This document shows, one piece after another, positions 57,196 to 64,000 of a DNA stretch of 64,000 nt. The DNA is from JAUYIV01 sp035464675 (GTDB taxonomy: Bacteria > Actinomycetota > Acidimicrobiia > Spongiisociales > UBA11373). Where the stretch lies: the NCBI GenBank assembly GCA_035464675.1, contig DATHSA010000054.1, forward strand, positions 9,779 to 73,778. The letters run 5' to 3'. A program made the position numbers and the translations under genes. The notes under the pieces were generated by a model that made no database searches, was not told the DNA's origin, and saw only the letters and a list, made by a program, of their open reading frames with translations. The number at the start of each line of letters is the position of its first letter. Position 1 is the first letter of the stretch.

Positions 57196-58181
57196 TACTC
57201 CGCCAGCCGCTTCTTCAACTTCTCGATCACTTCCACGGGCATCGGGTCGACCCCGGACCTCTCGGCAAGTGCGACCGAGACCAGGTCCCCCACGATGACC
57301 AGGGAGAACAGGCGGGCAAGCACGCCCTCACCGCGCGACGCCACTTCGCCGGCGACCTCCACACCCTCCATGAGCTCCCGGGTGAGCCGAACGCGACGGC
57401 CGACTCGCGGATCGTCGCCCGAGTCGGTGAGCAGCACGATGCCGACGGAGTCGGCGCCCAGGTCCGGATGCGCCGTCCAGCCCACCAGCTCGTTGTGATC
57501 GAGCTCCGGGAACGCCGACCAGTAGGCCGGCGCCTTCGAGTTCTCGTTGATCTGTGTCTTCCACCGTCCGGCCGCAGTCGACGTGACGCCAGGGGTGCCA
57601 TAGACGATGGTGATCCGGCCATCGAGGGCTTCGGCCAGATTCTCGGCCTGCTTCTGCGCCTCACCGCCGAGCAGGTCCTCGACCACCTGTGCAGCCTCGA
57701 GGAGTCCGGTCGCGGTCGCCCCCACCACGCCCGAGGATTCGAGCACGCGAAGGACGGCACCGGAGAGGTAGCCCATCGCGGCGCGGGGCTGGGGCCCGTC
57801 AGGAATTTCGACGTGCGGGATCCCGTGCTCGCGGGCGATCTCGGCGAGGGCGCCGCCCGTCGACATCGTGCCGACGGGGAGGCCCTCGGTGATGGTGGCT
57901 TCGACGGCCGAGAGCGTCTCTTCGGTGTTTCCGCTGTGGGAGACCCCGATCACCAGGGGTCGAGAGGCCTCGGCCCACCCGGGCAGTCCGTAGGACTTGT
58001 GGACGGCGACCCTCCGTCCATGCGCTTCGGCGAACACCGCAGCCACGTCTCCGGCGACACCCGAGCCTCCCATGCCGACTACGAGGGCTTCCTCGGCGTA
58101 CGGCATGTCGGGCGGGGACATCTCAGCCGCCCACCGCAGCTGGTCGGGGAGGTCGGCGATCAGGTCACGCATTTCGGTCAT
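57195..58181 (-). CDS. Bifunctional phosphoglucose/phosphomannose isomerase
   Basis: 328 residues with two SIS domains. The N-terminal one has VVGMGGSGVAGDV and VIGVSHSGNTEET; the C-terminal one has KTQINENSKAPAYWSAFPELDHNELVGW with the conserved Glu/His. Members interconvert Glc-6-P, Fru-6-P and Man-6-P. The downstream-pathway enzyme ManB lies just upstream in the operon, and its ATG overlaps the Trm112-like stop as ATGA. Confidence 0.9.
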   Translation of the reverse strand: MTEMRDLIADLPDQLRWAAEMSPPDMPYAEEALVVGMGGSGVAGDVAAVFAEAHGRRVAVHKSYGLPGWAEASRPLVIGVSHSGNTEETLSAVEATITEGLPVGTMSTGGALAEIAREHGIPHVEIPDGPQPRAAMGYLSGAVLRVLESSGVVGATATGLLEAAQVVEDLLGGEAQKQAENLAEALDGRITIVYGTPGVTSTAAGRWKTQINENSKAPAYWSAFPELDHNELVGWTAHPDLGADSVGIVLLTDSGDDPRVGRRVRLTRELMEGVEVAGEVASRGEGVLARLFSLVIVGDLVSVALAERSGVDPMPVEVIEKLKKRLAE

Positions 58182-58348
58182 TCGGTCTCCTTCGGCGGCG
58201 TCTCGTCGACGACCATGTGAGGCACCCCGTCTCGCACCGGGTAGGTGCGGCCGCACCCGGTGCAGACGATCTGGTCGCCCGACTCCTCCACACGGCTCCG
58301 GCATACCGGACACTGCAGAATCGACAGCAGTTCAGGCGGCACCGACAT
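58178..58348 (-). CDS. Trm112-like small zinc protein
   Basis: 56 residues, too short for ordinary ORF cut-offs. Starts MSVPPELLSILQCPVCRS and has a second CTGCGRTYPVRDGVP; the four cysteines form the zinc ribbon, with LL..L.CP..... typical of Trm112/YcaR. It overlaps manB by 17 bp and pgi/pmi by ATGA. In actinobacteria this small gene commonly sits next to manB. Partner unknown. Confidence 0.88.
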   Translation of the reverse strand: MSVPPELLSILQCPVCRSRVEESGDQIVCTGCGRTYPVRDGVPHMVVDETPPKETE

Positions 58349-59681
58349 GTGAGGCCTCCTCCACGATCTGCTTCACCTTCTGTACGAGCGCCTCCACGTG
58401 GGCAGCCTTCGGCGCCTCGACGTTGAGCCGCAGCACCGGCTCGGTGTTCGACGGGCGCAGGTTGAACCAGCGGTCGTCATAGGTGACCGTCAGGCCGTCG
58501 AGGCGGTCCTGGGCGCCGTCGAACGCGACGGCCACCGCCTCGATCGCCTCGGCCTGGCCGTCCACCTCCAGGTTGATCTCACCCGACTGGGCGAAACGCT
58601 CGTAGTCGCCCCGGATCTCGGACAGCCGCCGGCCGTCCTCGCTGATCAGACGGAGCAGGACCAGCATCGCCAGGATCCCCGAGTCCGCCCGGTAGTGGTC
58701 GCGGAAGTAGTAATGGCCGGAGTGCTCACCACCGAAGACGGCACCGGTCTCCTTCATGACCGCCTTGATGTACGAGTGGCCTACCCGGGTTCGCACCGGC
58801 GTCCCCCCACGCTCCCGAATCGCCTCGGGCACCGCAGCCGAACAGATCAGGTTGTGCACGACGGTCGCTCCCGGCTCCCGGGCGAGGAACCAGGCGGCGA
58901 TCATCGCGGTGACGGTGCTGCCGGGAAGGGACCGTCCGCGGTCGTCGATGAAGAATGCCCTGTCGGCATCTCCGTCGAACGCCACGCCGAGATCGGGCGG
59001 ATTGCGGTCGATCAGGCGCTCGAGGTCGAGAAGGTTCTCGGGGCGGAGGGGATCGGGGTGGTGGTTGGGGAAGGTCCCGTCGGGCGCCAGATAGAGCGGG
59101 ATGAGTGTCGCCGGCAGCCGCTCGAAGAGATCGGGCACGACCACGCCGGCCGTTCCGTTGCCCCCATCGACGGCGACCCGGAGCTCCCCGATCGATCCGG
59201 CATCGACGATGCCCATCAGGTGATCGATGTAACGCTCCCGGATGTCGACCGGGTGAGTCTCGCCGGTGGCGTCCACCGGCTCGATACCCTTCGCGGCCAG
59301 CCGCTTCACGTCGTCGAGCCCTGAGTCGGCCCCGACGGGAGCCGCCGCGGCGAGGCACAACTTGATGCCGTTGTAGCCCTTGGGATTGTGGGAGGCGGTG
59401 ATCATGGCCCCCGGCTGGTCGAGATCCCCGGCGGCGAAATACACCATGTCGGTGGTGACCAGTCCGAGGTCGTCGACATCCACCCCCTGTGACGTGATTC
59501 CCTCGATCAGGGCGGTGGCGAGGATCGGCGAAGAGATCCGAACATCCCGACCGACGGCGATTCGCGGGGCTACCGCGAAGGCGGCGAACGCGGCCCCGAT
59601 TCGTCGGGCGGCCTCGTCGTCGAGTTGATCGGGCACGATGCCCCGGACGTCGTAGGCCTTGAAGATCGCATCGAGGTCCAT
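58332..59681 (-). CDS. manB: Phosphomannomutase/phosphoglucomutase ManB
   Basis: 449 residues, four domains. Active-site Ser in ITASHNPKGYNG, metal loop in GVAFDGDADRAFF, sugar loop GEHSGHYYFRD, and phosphate loop RPSNTEPVLRLNVE. It converts Man-6-P to Man-1-P for GDP-mannose. ATG 59681 begins MDLDAIFKAYDVRG. The upstream open frame is unconserved. Confidence 0.94.
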   Translation of the reverse strand: MDLDAIFKAYDVRGIVPDQLDDEAARRIGAAFAAFAVAPRIAVGRDVRISSPILATALIEGITSQGVDVDDLGLVTTDMVYFAAGDLDQPGAMITASHNPKGYNGIKLCLAAAAPVGADSGLDDVKRLAAKGIEPVDATGETHPVDIRERYIDHLMGIVDAGSIGELRVAVDGGNGTAGVVVPDLFERLPATLIPLYLAPDGTFPNHHPDPLRPENLLDLERLIDRNPPDLGVAFDGDADRAFFIDDRGRSLPGSTVTAMIAAWFLAREPGATVVHNLICSAAVPEAIRERGGTPVRTRVGHSYIKAVMKETGAVFGGEHSGHYYFRDHYRADSGILAMLVLLRLISEDGRRLSEIRGDYERFAQSGEINLEVDGQAEAIEAVAVAFDGAQDRLDGLTVTYDDRWFNLRPSNTEPVLRLNVEAPKAAHVEALVQKVKQIVEEASHVGAA

Positions 59682-59730
59682 GCGCGAATTGTGGCATGCG
59701 GGCGGGGCTCGGCCTCGCGCCGGGCGAATC

Positions 59731-59751
59731 GTCACCCGTCGCCCGTCGCCG
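59731..59751. repeat. 7-bp tandem repeat array (GTCGCCC, 3 copies)
   Basis: GTCACCC, GTCGCCC, GTCGCCG between divergent manB and the glycosyltransferase. A GGGGCAACGGGCAG at 59792-59805 is a partial partner of the GTTGCCC family. Confidence 0.7.
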
Positions 59752-59815
59752 GTGCTGGTGCTGGGGCAGTCGAGAGCCCCGTCCGCGGTGATGGGGCAAC
59801 GGGCAGACGTCCCCG

Positions 59816-59821
59816 TACACT
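59816..59821 (+). promoter_or_regulatory. -10 box TACACT for the glycosyltransferase
   Basis: Ends 9 nt before the ATG at 59831. Confidence 0.45.
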
Positions 59822-59830
59822 CCCCCACTG

Positions 59831-60538
59831 ATGCCCGCCTCCATATCCATCGTCATCCCGGTCCACAACGAGGTCGGATTCATGCCGGCGGCGATGGAGC
59901 GCCTCATGGCGGAATTGGGAACCGTCGATGCCACCTTCGAGGTGATCGTCGCCGAGAACGGCTCCACGGACGGCACCGGGGAAGTCGCGGATCAGATCGC
60001 CGAGGACGATCCCCGGGTCAGGGCGCTACGGCTCCCCGAGCCCGACTACGGCGCGGCGATGCGGGCCGGATTCATGGCCTCGACCGGCGAGTGGGTCGTC
60101 AATTTCGACATCGACTACTTCTCGGCCGATTTCCTGCGGGCGGCATTGGAGCTGAGCAATGAGGCGGACATCGTGCTCGCATCCAAGCGTGCCGAAGGAG
60201 CCGAGGATCGCCGCAGTCTGTTTCGCCGCCTCGGGACGCTGGGCTTCAACATCCTCCTCAGACTCATGTTCGGGTCGAAGGTGAGCGACACCCACGGGAT
60301 GAAGATGGTGCGCGGATCCCTGGCACGGGAGCTGACCCCGACGGTCATATCGAACCTCGATCTCTTCGACACCGAGCTGGTGATCCGCGCCGAGCGCGCC
60401 GGAGCCCGCATCAGGGAGGTGCCTGCGCGTGTCGAGGAGCTGCGCGACGCCCGTTCCAGTTTCCTCAGCCGGGTGCCGAGGACGCTCAAGGGGATGTGGA
60501 GGATCAGACGGGCCCTCCGGCGCGAGTCAAAGCGATAG
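59831..60538 (+). CDS. Glycosyltransferase family 2 (DPM1-like)
   Basis: 235 residues. GT-A fold: SIVIPVHNEVGF start, VIVAENGSTDGT, and the DxD-type metal site in VVNFDIDYF. SDTHGMKMVRG follows, as in polyprenyl-phosphate sugar transferases such as dolichol-phosphate mannose synthases. No membrane helix. A donor of GDP-mannose type fits the manB neighbourhood, which is inference. It is convergent with the large membrane protein; 23 bp separate the stops. Confidence 0.87.
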   Translation: MPASISIVIPVHNEVGFMPAAMERLMAELGTVDATFEVIVAENGSTDGTGEVADQIAEDDPRVRALRLPEPDYGAAMRAGFMASTGEWVVNFDIDYFSADFLRAALELSNEADIVLASKRAEGAEDRRSLFRRLGTLGFNILLRLMFGSKVSDTHGMKMVRGSLARELTPTVISNLDLFDTELVIRAERAGARIREVPARVEELRDARSSFLSRVPRTLKGMWRIRRALRRESKR

Positions 60539-60546
60539 CCCGGCTC

Positions 60547-60581
60547 GTTCCCCGTTTCCCGTTACCCGTTGCCCGTTACCC
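60547..60581. repeat. 7-bp tandem repeat array (GTTACCC family, 5 copies) covering a stop codon
   Basis: GTTCCCC, GTTTCCC, GTTACCC, GTTGCCC, GTTACCC. On the minus strand the TAA stop of the membrane protein (60562-60564) and its last codons (GVTGNG) lie inside the array. Confidence 0.85.
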
Positions 60582-62727
60582 CAGGCTCTGGCCCCCGAAG
60601 GCGCCTCCTGACGGCCATTGCGAGTAGCCCGATCAGGGTCAGCGCGGTCAGCCACTTCCCCGCCATCTCGGCCCAGGTGTCCGAGAAGCTGATCACCACG
60701 TGCTCTTGAGTGGGCACGACGACCATCAGCGAGGGCGCCGCCCGGTACGGACCGTCGGCACCGTCGGCCTGCCAGTTGGGGAAGTAGGACACCTTCACGA
60801 GGTGAGGGACCCCGACTGCGGTGGTGTCGAACTCGATCCGATGGTCTTCGACCGAGATGTTCGTGATCGTCCCGGCCTCGAGGATCCGGGGCCGCGCCGT
60901 GGTCGCGACGTCGTCGATGCGCGGCCAATCGGATGGGCCGGTCTCGACCAGCCAGCGGTCGAGCGCATTGACGTCGTCGTACCACTCGAGCGCGGCGTCG
61001 TAGAACGAGGCGTCGCCGTCCCAGACGGCCGGGATGAAGGCGCCCGCCTCCACGAGCTGCGTCTCAGGCAGGGCGAACACCGTGAACGGCGGGCTCTCGG
61101 CGAGGACCTCGAGCCCGTACTCCTCGGCTGCCCCGCGTGCCGTCTCCGTGTAGGACACGTAGTACTCGACGCCGTACACGTCGAGGTGACGGATCGCCCG
61201 GTCGAAGTTCATGCCGCGGTACTCGAGGCCCGAGACGGGATTCGAGGGCCGCTGGGAGACTTCGCTGGCATTGAGAAAGTGGAACGGCGTCGTCAGGGAC
61301 GACTCGAAGAGGAGGCCCTCCATCGAGGGATGCCCCTCCGACCAGTACCCGGTGAGCATGAGCGCCATCGGCGTCCCGTAGCGGTTCATGTCGTTGTTCG
61401 CCTCCCACATGACCCGCCCTGGAGGCAGCGTATCGAGCTCCTGCATCAGGCCCTGGTACTCGGCCCACCTGTCGGTGTGGAGCACCCACTCCCCGTCTCC
61501 GGTGAGGGCGTACTCCTGCTTCCCCTCGTATCCCTCGTAGTTCCAGGCAGCCCAGTACGGGGTGCGTTGGATGCCGACGATTCCGGCGACGAGGAAGAAG
61601 ATGGCCGCCGCACCGGCGGCGATCCATCTCGTCGCGTCACCCCCTCGCAATCGGCGGGCGATGGCGACGACGGCAGCACCGACGGCGATACCGGCGAGGA
61701 GATGGACGAAGTAGTACCAGTAGGGCAGGAGCCGGGCGTTGTAGAGCTTCCGGTAATCGATGAACTGGATCACGTAGTAGCCGGCGACCGGAAGGATCAG
61801 CATCGCAACGACCGGCGATATCGGATGGCGCCGCGCCACCGACCACACCAGTCCGGCGGCGGCGAGGACCACGAGTGGCCACAGCTCTCGCGGGAACACC
61901 TTGTCGATGCCTTCGACCGGGAACCACCCCATGTCCGAAGTGAGTCCCACCCGCGCAAGAAGGGGCACCGCCCAGAACGCGGCGATCCCGAAGCCGAGGG
62001 CCCAGGATCCGAGCACGGCAGAGGGGCCCTTCTTCCTGAACAGGAGCGGGATCGTCGCCAGGATGATCAGCCCCGTCGTGATGATGTGTGACATCGCCGT
62101 GAGAGCCAGAACCACGCCGGGCCCGATCGAGAAGCCCCGGCCCGAGTGGACGTTCTTCACGAGCATCCCCAGATAGACCATCGAGAGCGCAAAGGACCAC
62201 GAGAAGGAGTACTCGCCGGCGAGCGTGGAGAGCGTGTTGCCTCCGAAGATCGAAAAGCTCTCCATGAAGATGAACGTGCCGCCGGCGACACCGGCCACCA
62301 GCGCGACCGGCTTGGAGAATGCCAGGCAACGCGCCAGGTAGTACGACGCCAACGGGAGGGCGACGAGCCCGGCCACGGTGACGAGTTTGAAGGCGACCCC
62401 ATACGGGAGGGCGAGATCGAGGAGGACGATTGCCAGGGCGGGCAGGGGGAAATAGAAGTAGAAGACCGGGAACCCGGCATACCAATCCATGCTCCATCCC
62501 AGGATCCGGCCCGATGGCAGGAGCTGATCGCGGAGATACGCCGGAAGCAGCACGTGAGCGCCCATGTCGCCGCCTGTCGGCGTGCTGGCGATCAGGATCT
62601 GATCGGGTCGCATGAACCCGAACACCACCGCCGCCGCCAGGGCCAGAACGGCCGGCGTCACCCACTTCCACCACGGGTTCGAGGTGGACGCGGGCGCGCT
62701 CGCAGGGATGGGGGGCTCAGCGATCAC
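60562..62727 (-). CDS. Large membrane protein, 6-pyruvoyl-tetrahydropterin synthase-related/YfhO-like
   Basis: 721 residues, about 12 membrane segments in the first two thirds and one at the C-terminus, with a large exported beta-rich domain between (about 440-670). The early loop TPTGGDMGAHVLLPAYL and GWSMDWYAGFPVFYFYFPLPAL match the PTPS-related/GT-C-like membrane family; the Asp in GGDMG resembles the catalytic Asp of GT-C enzymes. Sugar transfer from a polyprenyl carrier is inferred, fitting the neighbouring DPM1-like gene. GTG 62727 is chosen because TACTCT lies 8 nt upstream. Confidence 0.78.
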   Translation of the reverse strand: MIAEPPIPASAPASTSNPWWKWVTPAVLALAAAVVFGFMRPDQILIASTPTGGDMGAHVLLPAYLRDQLLPSGRILGWSMDWYAGFPVFYFYFPLPALAIVLLDLALPYGVAFKLVTVAGLVALPLASYYLARCLAFSKPVALVAGVAGGTFIFMESFSIFGGNTLSTLAGEYSFSWSFALSMVYLGMLVKNVHSGRGFSIGPGVVLALTAMSHIITTGLIILATIPLLFRKKGPSAVLGSWALGFGIAAFWAVPLLARVGLTSDMGWFPVEGIDKVFPRELWPLVVLAAAGLVWSVARRHPISPVVAMLILPVAGYYVIQFIDYRKLYNARLLPYWYYFVHLLAGIAVGAAVVAIARRLRGGDATRWIAAGAAAIFFLVAGIVGIQRTPYWAAWNYEGYEGKQEYALTGDGEWVLHTDRWAEYQGLMQELDTLPPGRVMWEANNDMNRYGTPMALMLTGYWSEGHPSMEGLLFESSLTTPFHFLNASEVSQRPSNPVSGLEYRGMNFDRAIRHLDVYGVEYYVSYTETARGAAEEYGLEVLAESPPFTVFALPETQLVEAGAFIPAVWDGDASFYDAALEWYDDVNALDRWLVETGPSDWPRIDDVATTARPRILEAGTITNISVEDHRIEFDTTAVGVPHLVKVSYFPNWQADGADGPYRAAPSLMVVVPTQEHVVISFSDTWAEMAGKWLTALTLIGLLAMAVRRRLRGPEPGVTGNG

Positions 62728-62735
62728 GGCTTGGC

Positions 62736-62741
62736 AGAGTA
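62736..62741 (-). promoter_or_regulatory. -10 box TACTCT for the PTPS-related gene
   Basis: Ends 8 nt before GTG 62727; leaderless spacing. Confidence 0.45.
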
Positions 62742-62778
62742 ACGGTCGGGCGGAGTTTTCAGTGCCCGCATCGCCAGG

Positions 62779-62799
62779 GTCGCCCGTCGCCCGTCGCCC
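62779..62799. repeat. 7-bp tandem repeat array (GTCGCCC, 3 exact copies)
   Basis: Three identical GTCGCCC units between the zinc-ribbon gene and the PTPS-related gene. Confidence 0.75.
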
Positions 62800-62867
62800 G
62801 AGGCGGATCGCCACACCCGGTCTCCGACATCAGCATGACGGAAGACGGGTGTCGGGCGACTGGAGAC

Positions 62868-63065
62868 CTACTTCTTCCGCGCCTTCTCCAGGACACGGTT
62901 CAGGTCGAGGACCTCGCTGTCGGATTCCCACCAGCGATGCTCGCAGTGGTGGCACGAATTGAAGGTGACGTCGCTGTCGTCAGGAAGTGTGATTTCGATC
63001 TGAATCGCGTCGCGAGCCCCGCAGTTGGAGCACTCGACGGTCAACGCCTCGGCTCTCCTCGCCAT
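62868..63065 (-). CDS. Small zinc-ribbon protein (TFIIS/RPB9-like)
   Basis: 65 residues. CSNCGARDA and CHHCEHRWWE form a four-cysteine ribbon resembling the C-terminal finger of RPB9/TFIIS, but without the DE acidic hairpin of TFIIS. GAGGAGGAACG precedes the ATG. Nucleic-acid binding is plausible; function unknown. Confidence 0.75.
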   Translation of the reverse strand: MARRAEALTVECSNCGARDAIQIEITLPDDSDVTFNSCHHCEHRWWESDSEVLDLNRVLEKARKK

Positions 63066-63239
63066 CGTTCCTCCTCGTGTCTCCCACCCTGTTTCGGTCC
63101 CTTCGGCAGTGTTCCCGGCTGGATTGACTAGTTATTCGCCACGGGCCCGACGCCGGCCTGGTCCTGTCGATTCCGGGCCGGACTCCAGGCGCTGGTTCGG
63201 CCTCCTCGACGAAACGGCGCCCAAAGCCCGCTGTGGCCG

Positions 63240-63536
63240 TCATGTCGTCATGGCAGGGTTCGCGTCCGGCCCTGCCGGACCCAGCTTTCCGACGTAGCGG
63301 GACCGCCGCTTTCCGCCCTCCCTCCAGTAGGCGTACCAGTAGGGGCCGTGGGGACATCTGGTGCAGTTGTCCTTCCCGCACTTGATCATCTGGCTTCGCA
63401 GATGAACCTCGGGTGACCCGTCGTCGAAGCGAATCCCCCGCGTCTCGAGCCGGGCACGGGCCAGGATCACCAGCCTGCGCAACTCGTGCTCGTCCATCTC
63501 CAGGACGGCATCGAGCACGTCCCGGTCGATGGGCAT
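63240..63536 (-). CDS. Small protein with a CGKxxCxxC motif (DUF6788-like)
   Basis: 98 residues. A helical N-terminus, then MIKCGKDNCTRCPHGPYWYAYWREGGKRRSRYVG, split here as MIKCGKDNCTRCPHG and PYWYAYW plus GGKRRSRYVGKLG, a known small-domain pattern of unknown role found in mobile and chromosomal genes. It follows DUF3499 with an 18-bp gap, probably in one operon. The 174 bp between this and the zinc-ribbon gene hold nothing I can identify. Confidence 0.7.
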   Translation of the reverse strand: MPIDRDVLDAVLEMDEHELRRLVILARARLETRGIRFDDGSPEVHLRSQMIKCGKDNCTRCPHGPYWYAYWREGGKRRSRYVGKLGPAGPDANPAMTT

Positions 63537-63554
63537 CCGGGACCCCGTCCCCGC

Positions 63555-63782
63555 CTACGCGACTTCGAGCGAGGCGAACAGGGGGCGCACCGGCATGCGG
63601 CGATCCACCAGCGTCCACCCCACCGGCGGCGTCATCCGGCCGGCATGGTCCTCGCACATCGCGTATCCCGCGCCGGGCTCCACCGGCTCGTGCAGGTCCT
63701 CGAGCCAGATGGTTCGCTCCACGTAGAGGAACCGCATCACGATCCCGGCGGGTGCGGCGCAACGGACGCAGCGTTCGGTCAT
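63555..63782 (-). CDS. DUF3499 family protein
   Basis: 75 residues. CVRCAAPAG at the start, a central YVERTIWLEDL strand, and YAMCEDHAGRMTPPVGWTLVDRR, the DUF3499 pattern with a Cys/His set that likely binds zinc. The family is confined to actinobacteria and often lies near manB, as here. ATG 63782 is supported by TACACT 7 nt upstream; a longer ORF reads through the heptamer arrays. Confidence 0.85.
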   Translation of the reverse strand: MTERCVRCAAPAGIVMRFLYVERTIWLEDLHEPVEPGAGYAMCEDHAGRMTPPVGWTLVDRRMPVRPLFASLEVA

Positions 63783-63789
63783 GGCGAGG

Positions 63790-63795
63790 AGTGTA
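63790..63795 (-). promoter_or_regulatory. -10 box TACACT for DUF3499
   Basis: Ends 7 nt before the ATG at 63782 and overlaps the palindrome at 63793. Confidence 0.5.
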
Positions 63796-63814
63796 ATCAC
63801 ATCGGTGTGATTAC
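63793..63814. promoter_or_regulatory. Perfect palindrome, candidate operator
   Basis: GTAATCACA and its exact reverse complement are separated by TCGG. It overlaps the -10 box of DUF3499, the expected place for a repressor of a leaderless promoter. The regulator is unknown. Confidence 0.55.
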
Positions 63815-63836
63815 CGCCATGTGTTTCGAAGAGAGG

Positions 63837-63873
63837 CAATTCGCAATTCGCGATTCGCAATTCGCGATTCGCA
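63837..63873. repeat. 7-bp tandem repeat array (CAATTCG/CGATTCG, about 5.3 copies)
   Basis: CAATTCG, CAATTCG, CGATTCG, CAATTCG, CGATTCG, CA. Related to the CGAATCG array at 45131. Confidence 0.85.
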
Positions 63874-63898
63874 AGAGACACGTTGGACGCGTCTCTTA

Positions 63899-63982
63899 CG
63901 GGCAACGGGCAACGGGCAACGGGCAACGGGCAACGGGCAACGGGCAACGGGCAACGGGCAACGGGCAACGGGCAACGGGCAG
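63899..63982. repeat. 7-bp tandem repeat array (CGGGCAA, 12 copies)
   Basis: Eleven exact CGGGCAA units and a final CGGGCAG, the longest array in the window. The reverse complement is the GTTGCCC/TTGCCCG family seen at several gene ends. No gene is visible between here and the right edge. Confidence 0.95.
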
Positions 63983-64000
63983 CTACAACCCGGCTCGCCT

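Noticed and set aside
63837..63982. Possible CRISPR array
   Set aside because: Units of 7 bp are tandem with no spacers; no cas genes nearby.

Overview
The window is high-GC, densely packed bacterial chromosome in which about four fifths of the genes lie on the minus strand. Gene content and linkage point to an actinobacterium, most likely of the class Acidimicrobiia or a close relative: a DUF3499 gene close to a phosphomannomutase and a Trm112-like gene, a lysine-rich L21 tail, NarL-type regulators, Thr-rich linkers in secreted proteins, and many leaderless promoters. The phylum-level call is reasonably safe. The class is inference. No phage, insertion sequence, CRISPR array or rRNA operon was seen.

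Layout. 1-2.6 kb: end of a secreted protein, RsfS, NadD, a degenerate LytM protein and a CheY-like regulator. 2.7-8.8 kb: CoxE-like VWA protein and MoxR ATPase, then ObgE, L27, L21 and RNase E/G. 9.1-10.1 kb: thymidine kinase and a membrane protein. 10.1-15.8 kb: the elongasome operon mreB-mreC-mreD-pbp2-rodA. 16.0-20.4 kb: Ndk, FolC, ValS. 20.5-25.0 kb: YibE/F membrane protein, then tig-clpP-clpX. 25.0-26.3 kb: six tRNA genes, a pseudo-tRNA and a broken HTH gene. 26.3-34.3 kb: membrane and lipoproteins, a universal stress protein, RdgB-RNase PH-MBL hydrolase, an ABC-2 exporter, and a membrane protein/cupredoxin pair. 34.6-39.7 kb: MoaD-like/Asp-box propeller/DUF885 operon, AzlCD and a secreted protein. 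39.8-44.0 kb: ThiI, a second ABC-2 exporter, DUF2177. 44.1-48.1 kb: ssrA (tmRNA), smpB, ftsE-ftsX and prfB with a programmed frameshift. 48.2-55.7 kb: lipoprotein, SecA, NarL-type regulator, HPF, ComF and a divergent membrane FtsH-like protease. 55.7-63.8 kb: AhcY, Pgi/Pmi, Trm112-like, ManB, a glycosyltransferase, a large PTPS-related membrane protein, small zinc proteins and DUF3499.

How the genes fit together. Most are core housekeeping genes for cell-wall elongation, protein quality control, ribosome rescue and hibernation, translation, and sugar-nucleotide supply. Translationally coupled ATGA/GTGA overlaps hold the operons together. Two organisational signals recur. First, about twenty genes have a TANNNT -10 box 6-9 nt before the start codon, the signature of leaderless mRNAs. 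It also settles several start choices. Second, there are about nineteen short tandem arrays whose repeat unit is always 7 bp although its sequence differs between loci. They sit mostly just after stop codons, often beside a short-loop hairpin that begins at or next to the stop. This 7-bp repeat and hairpin gene-end module is the best candidate here for something undescribed.
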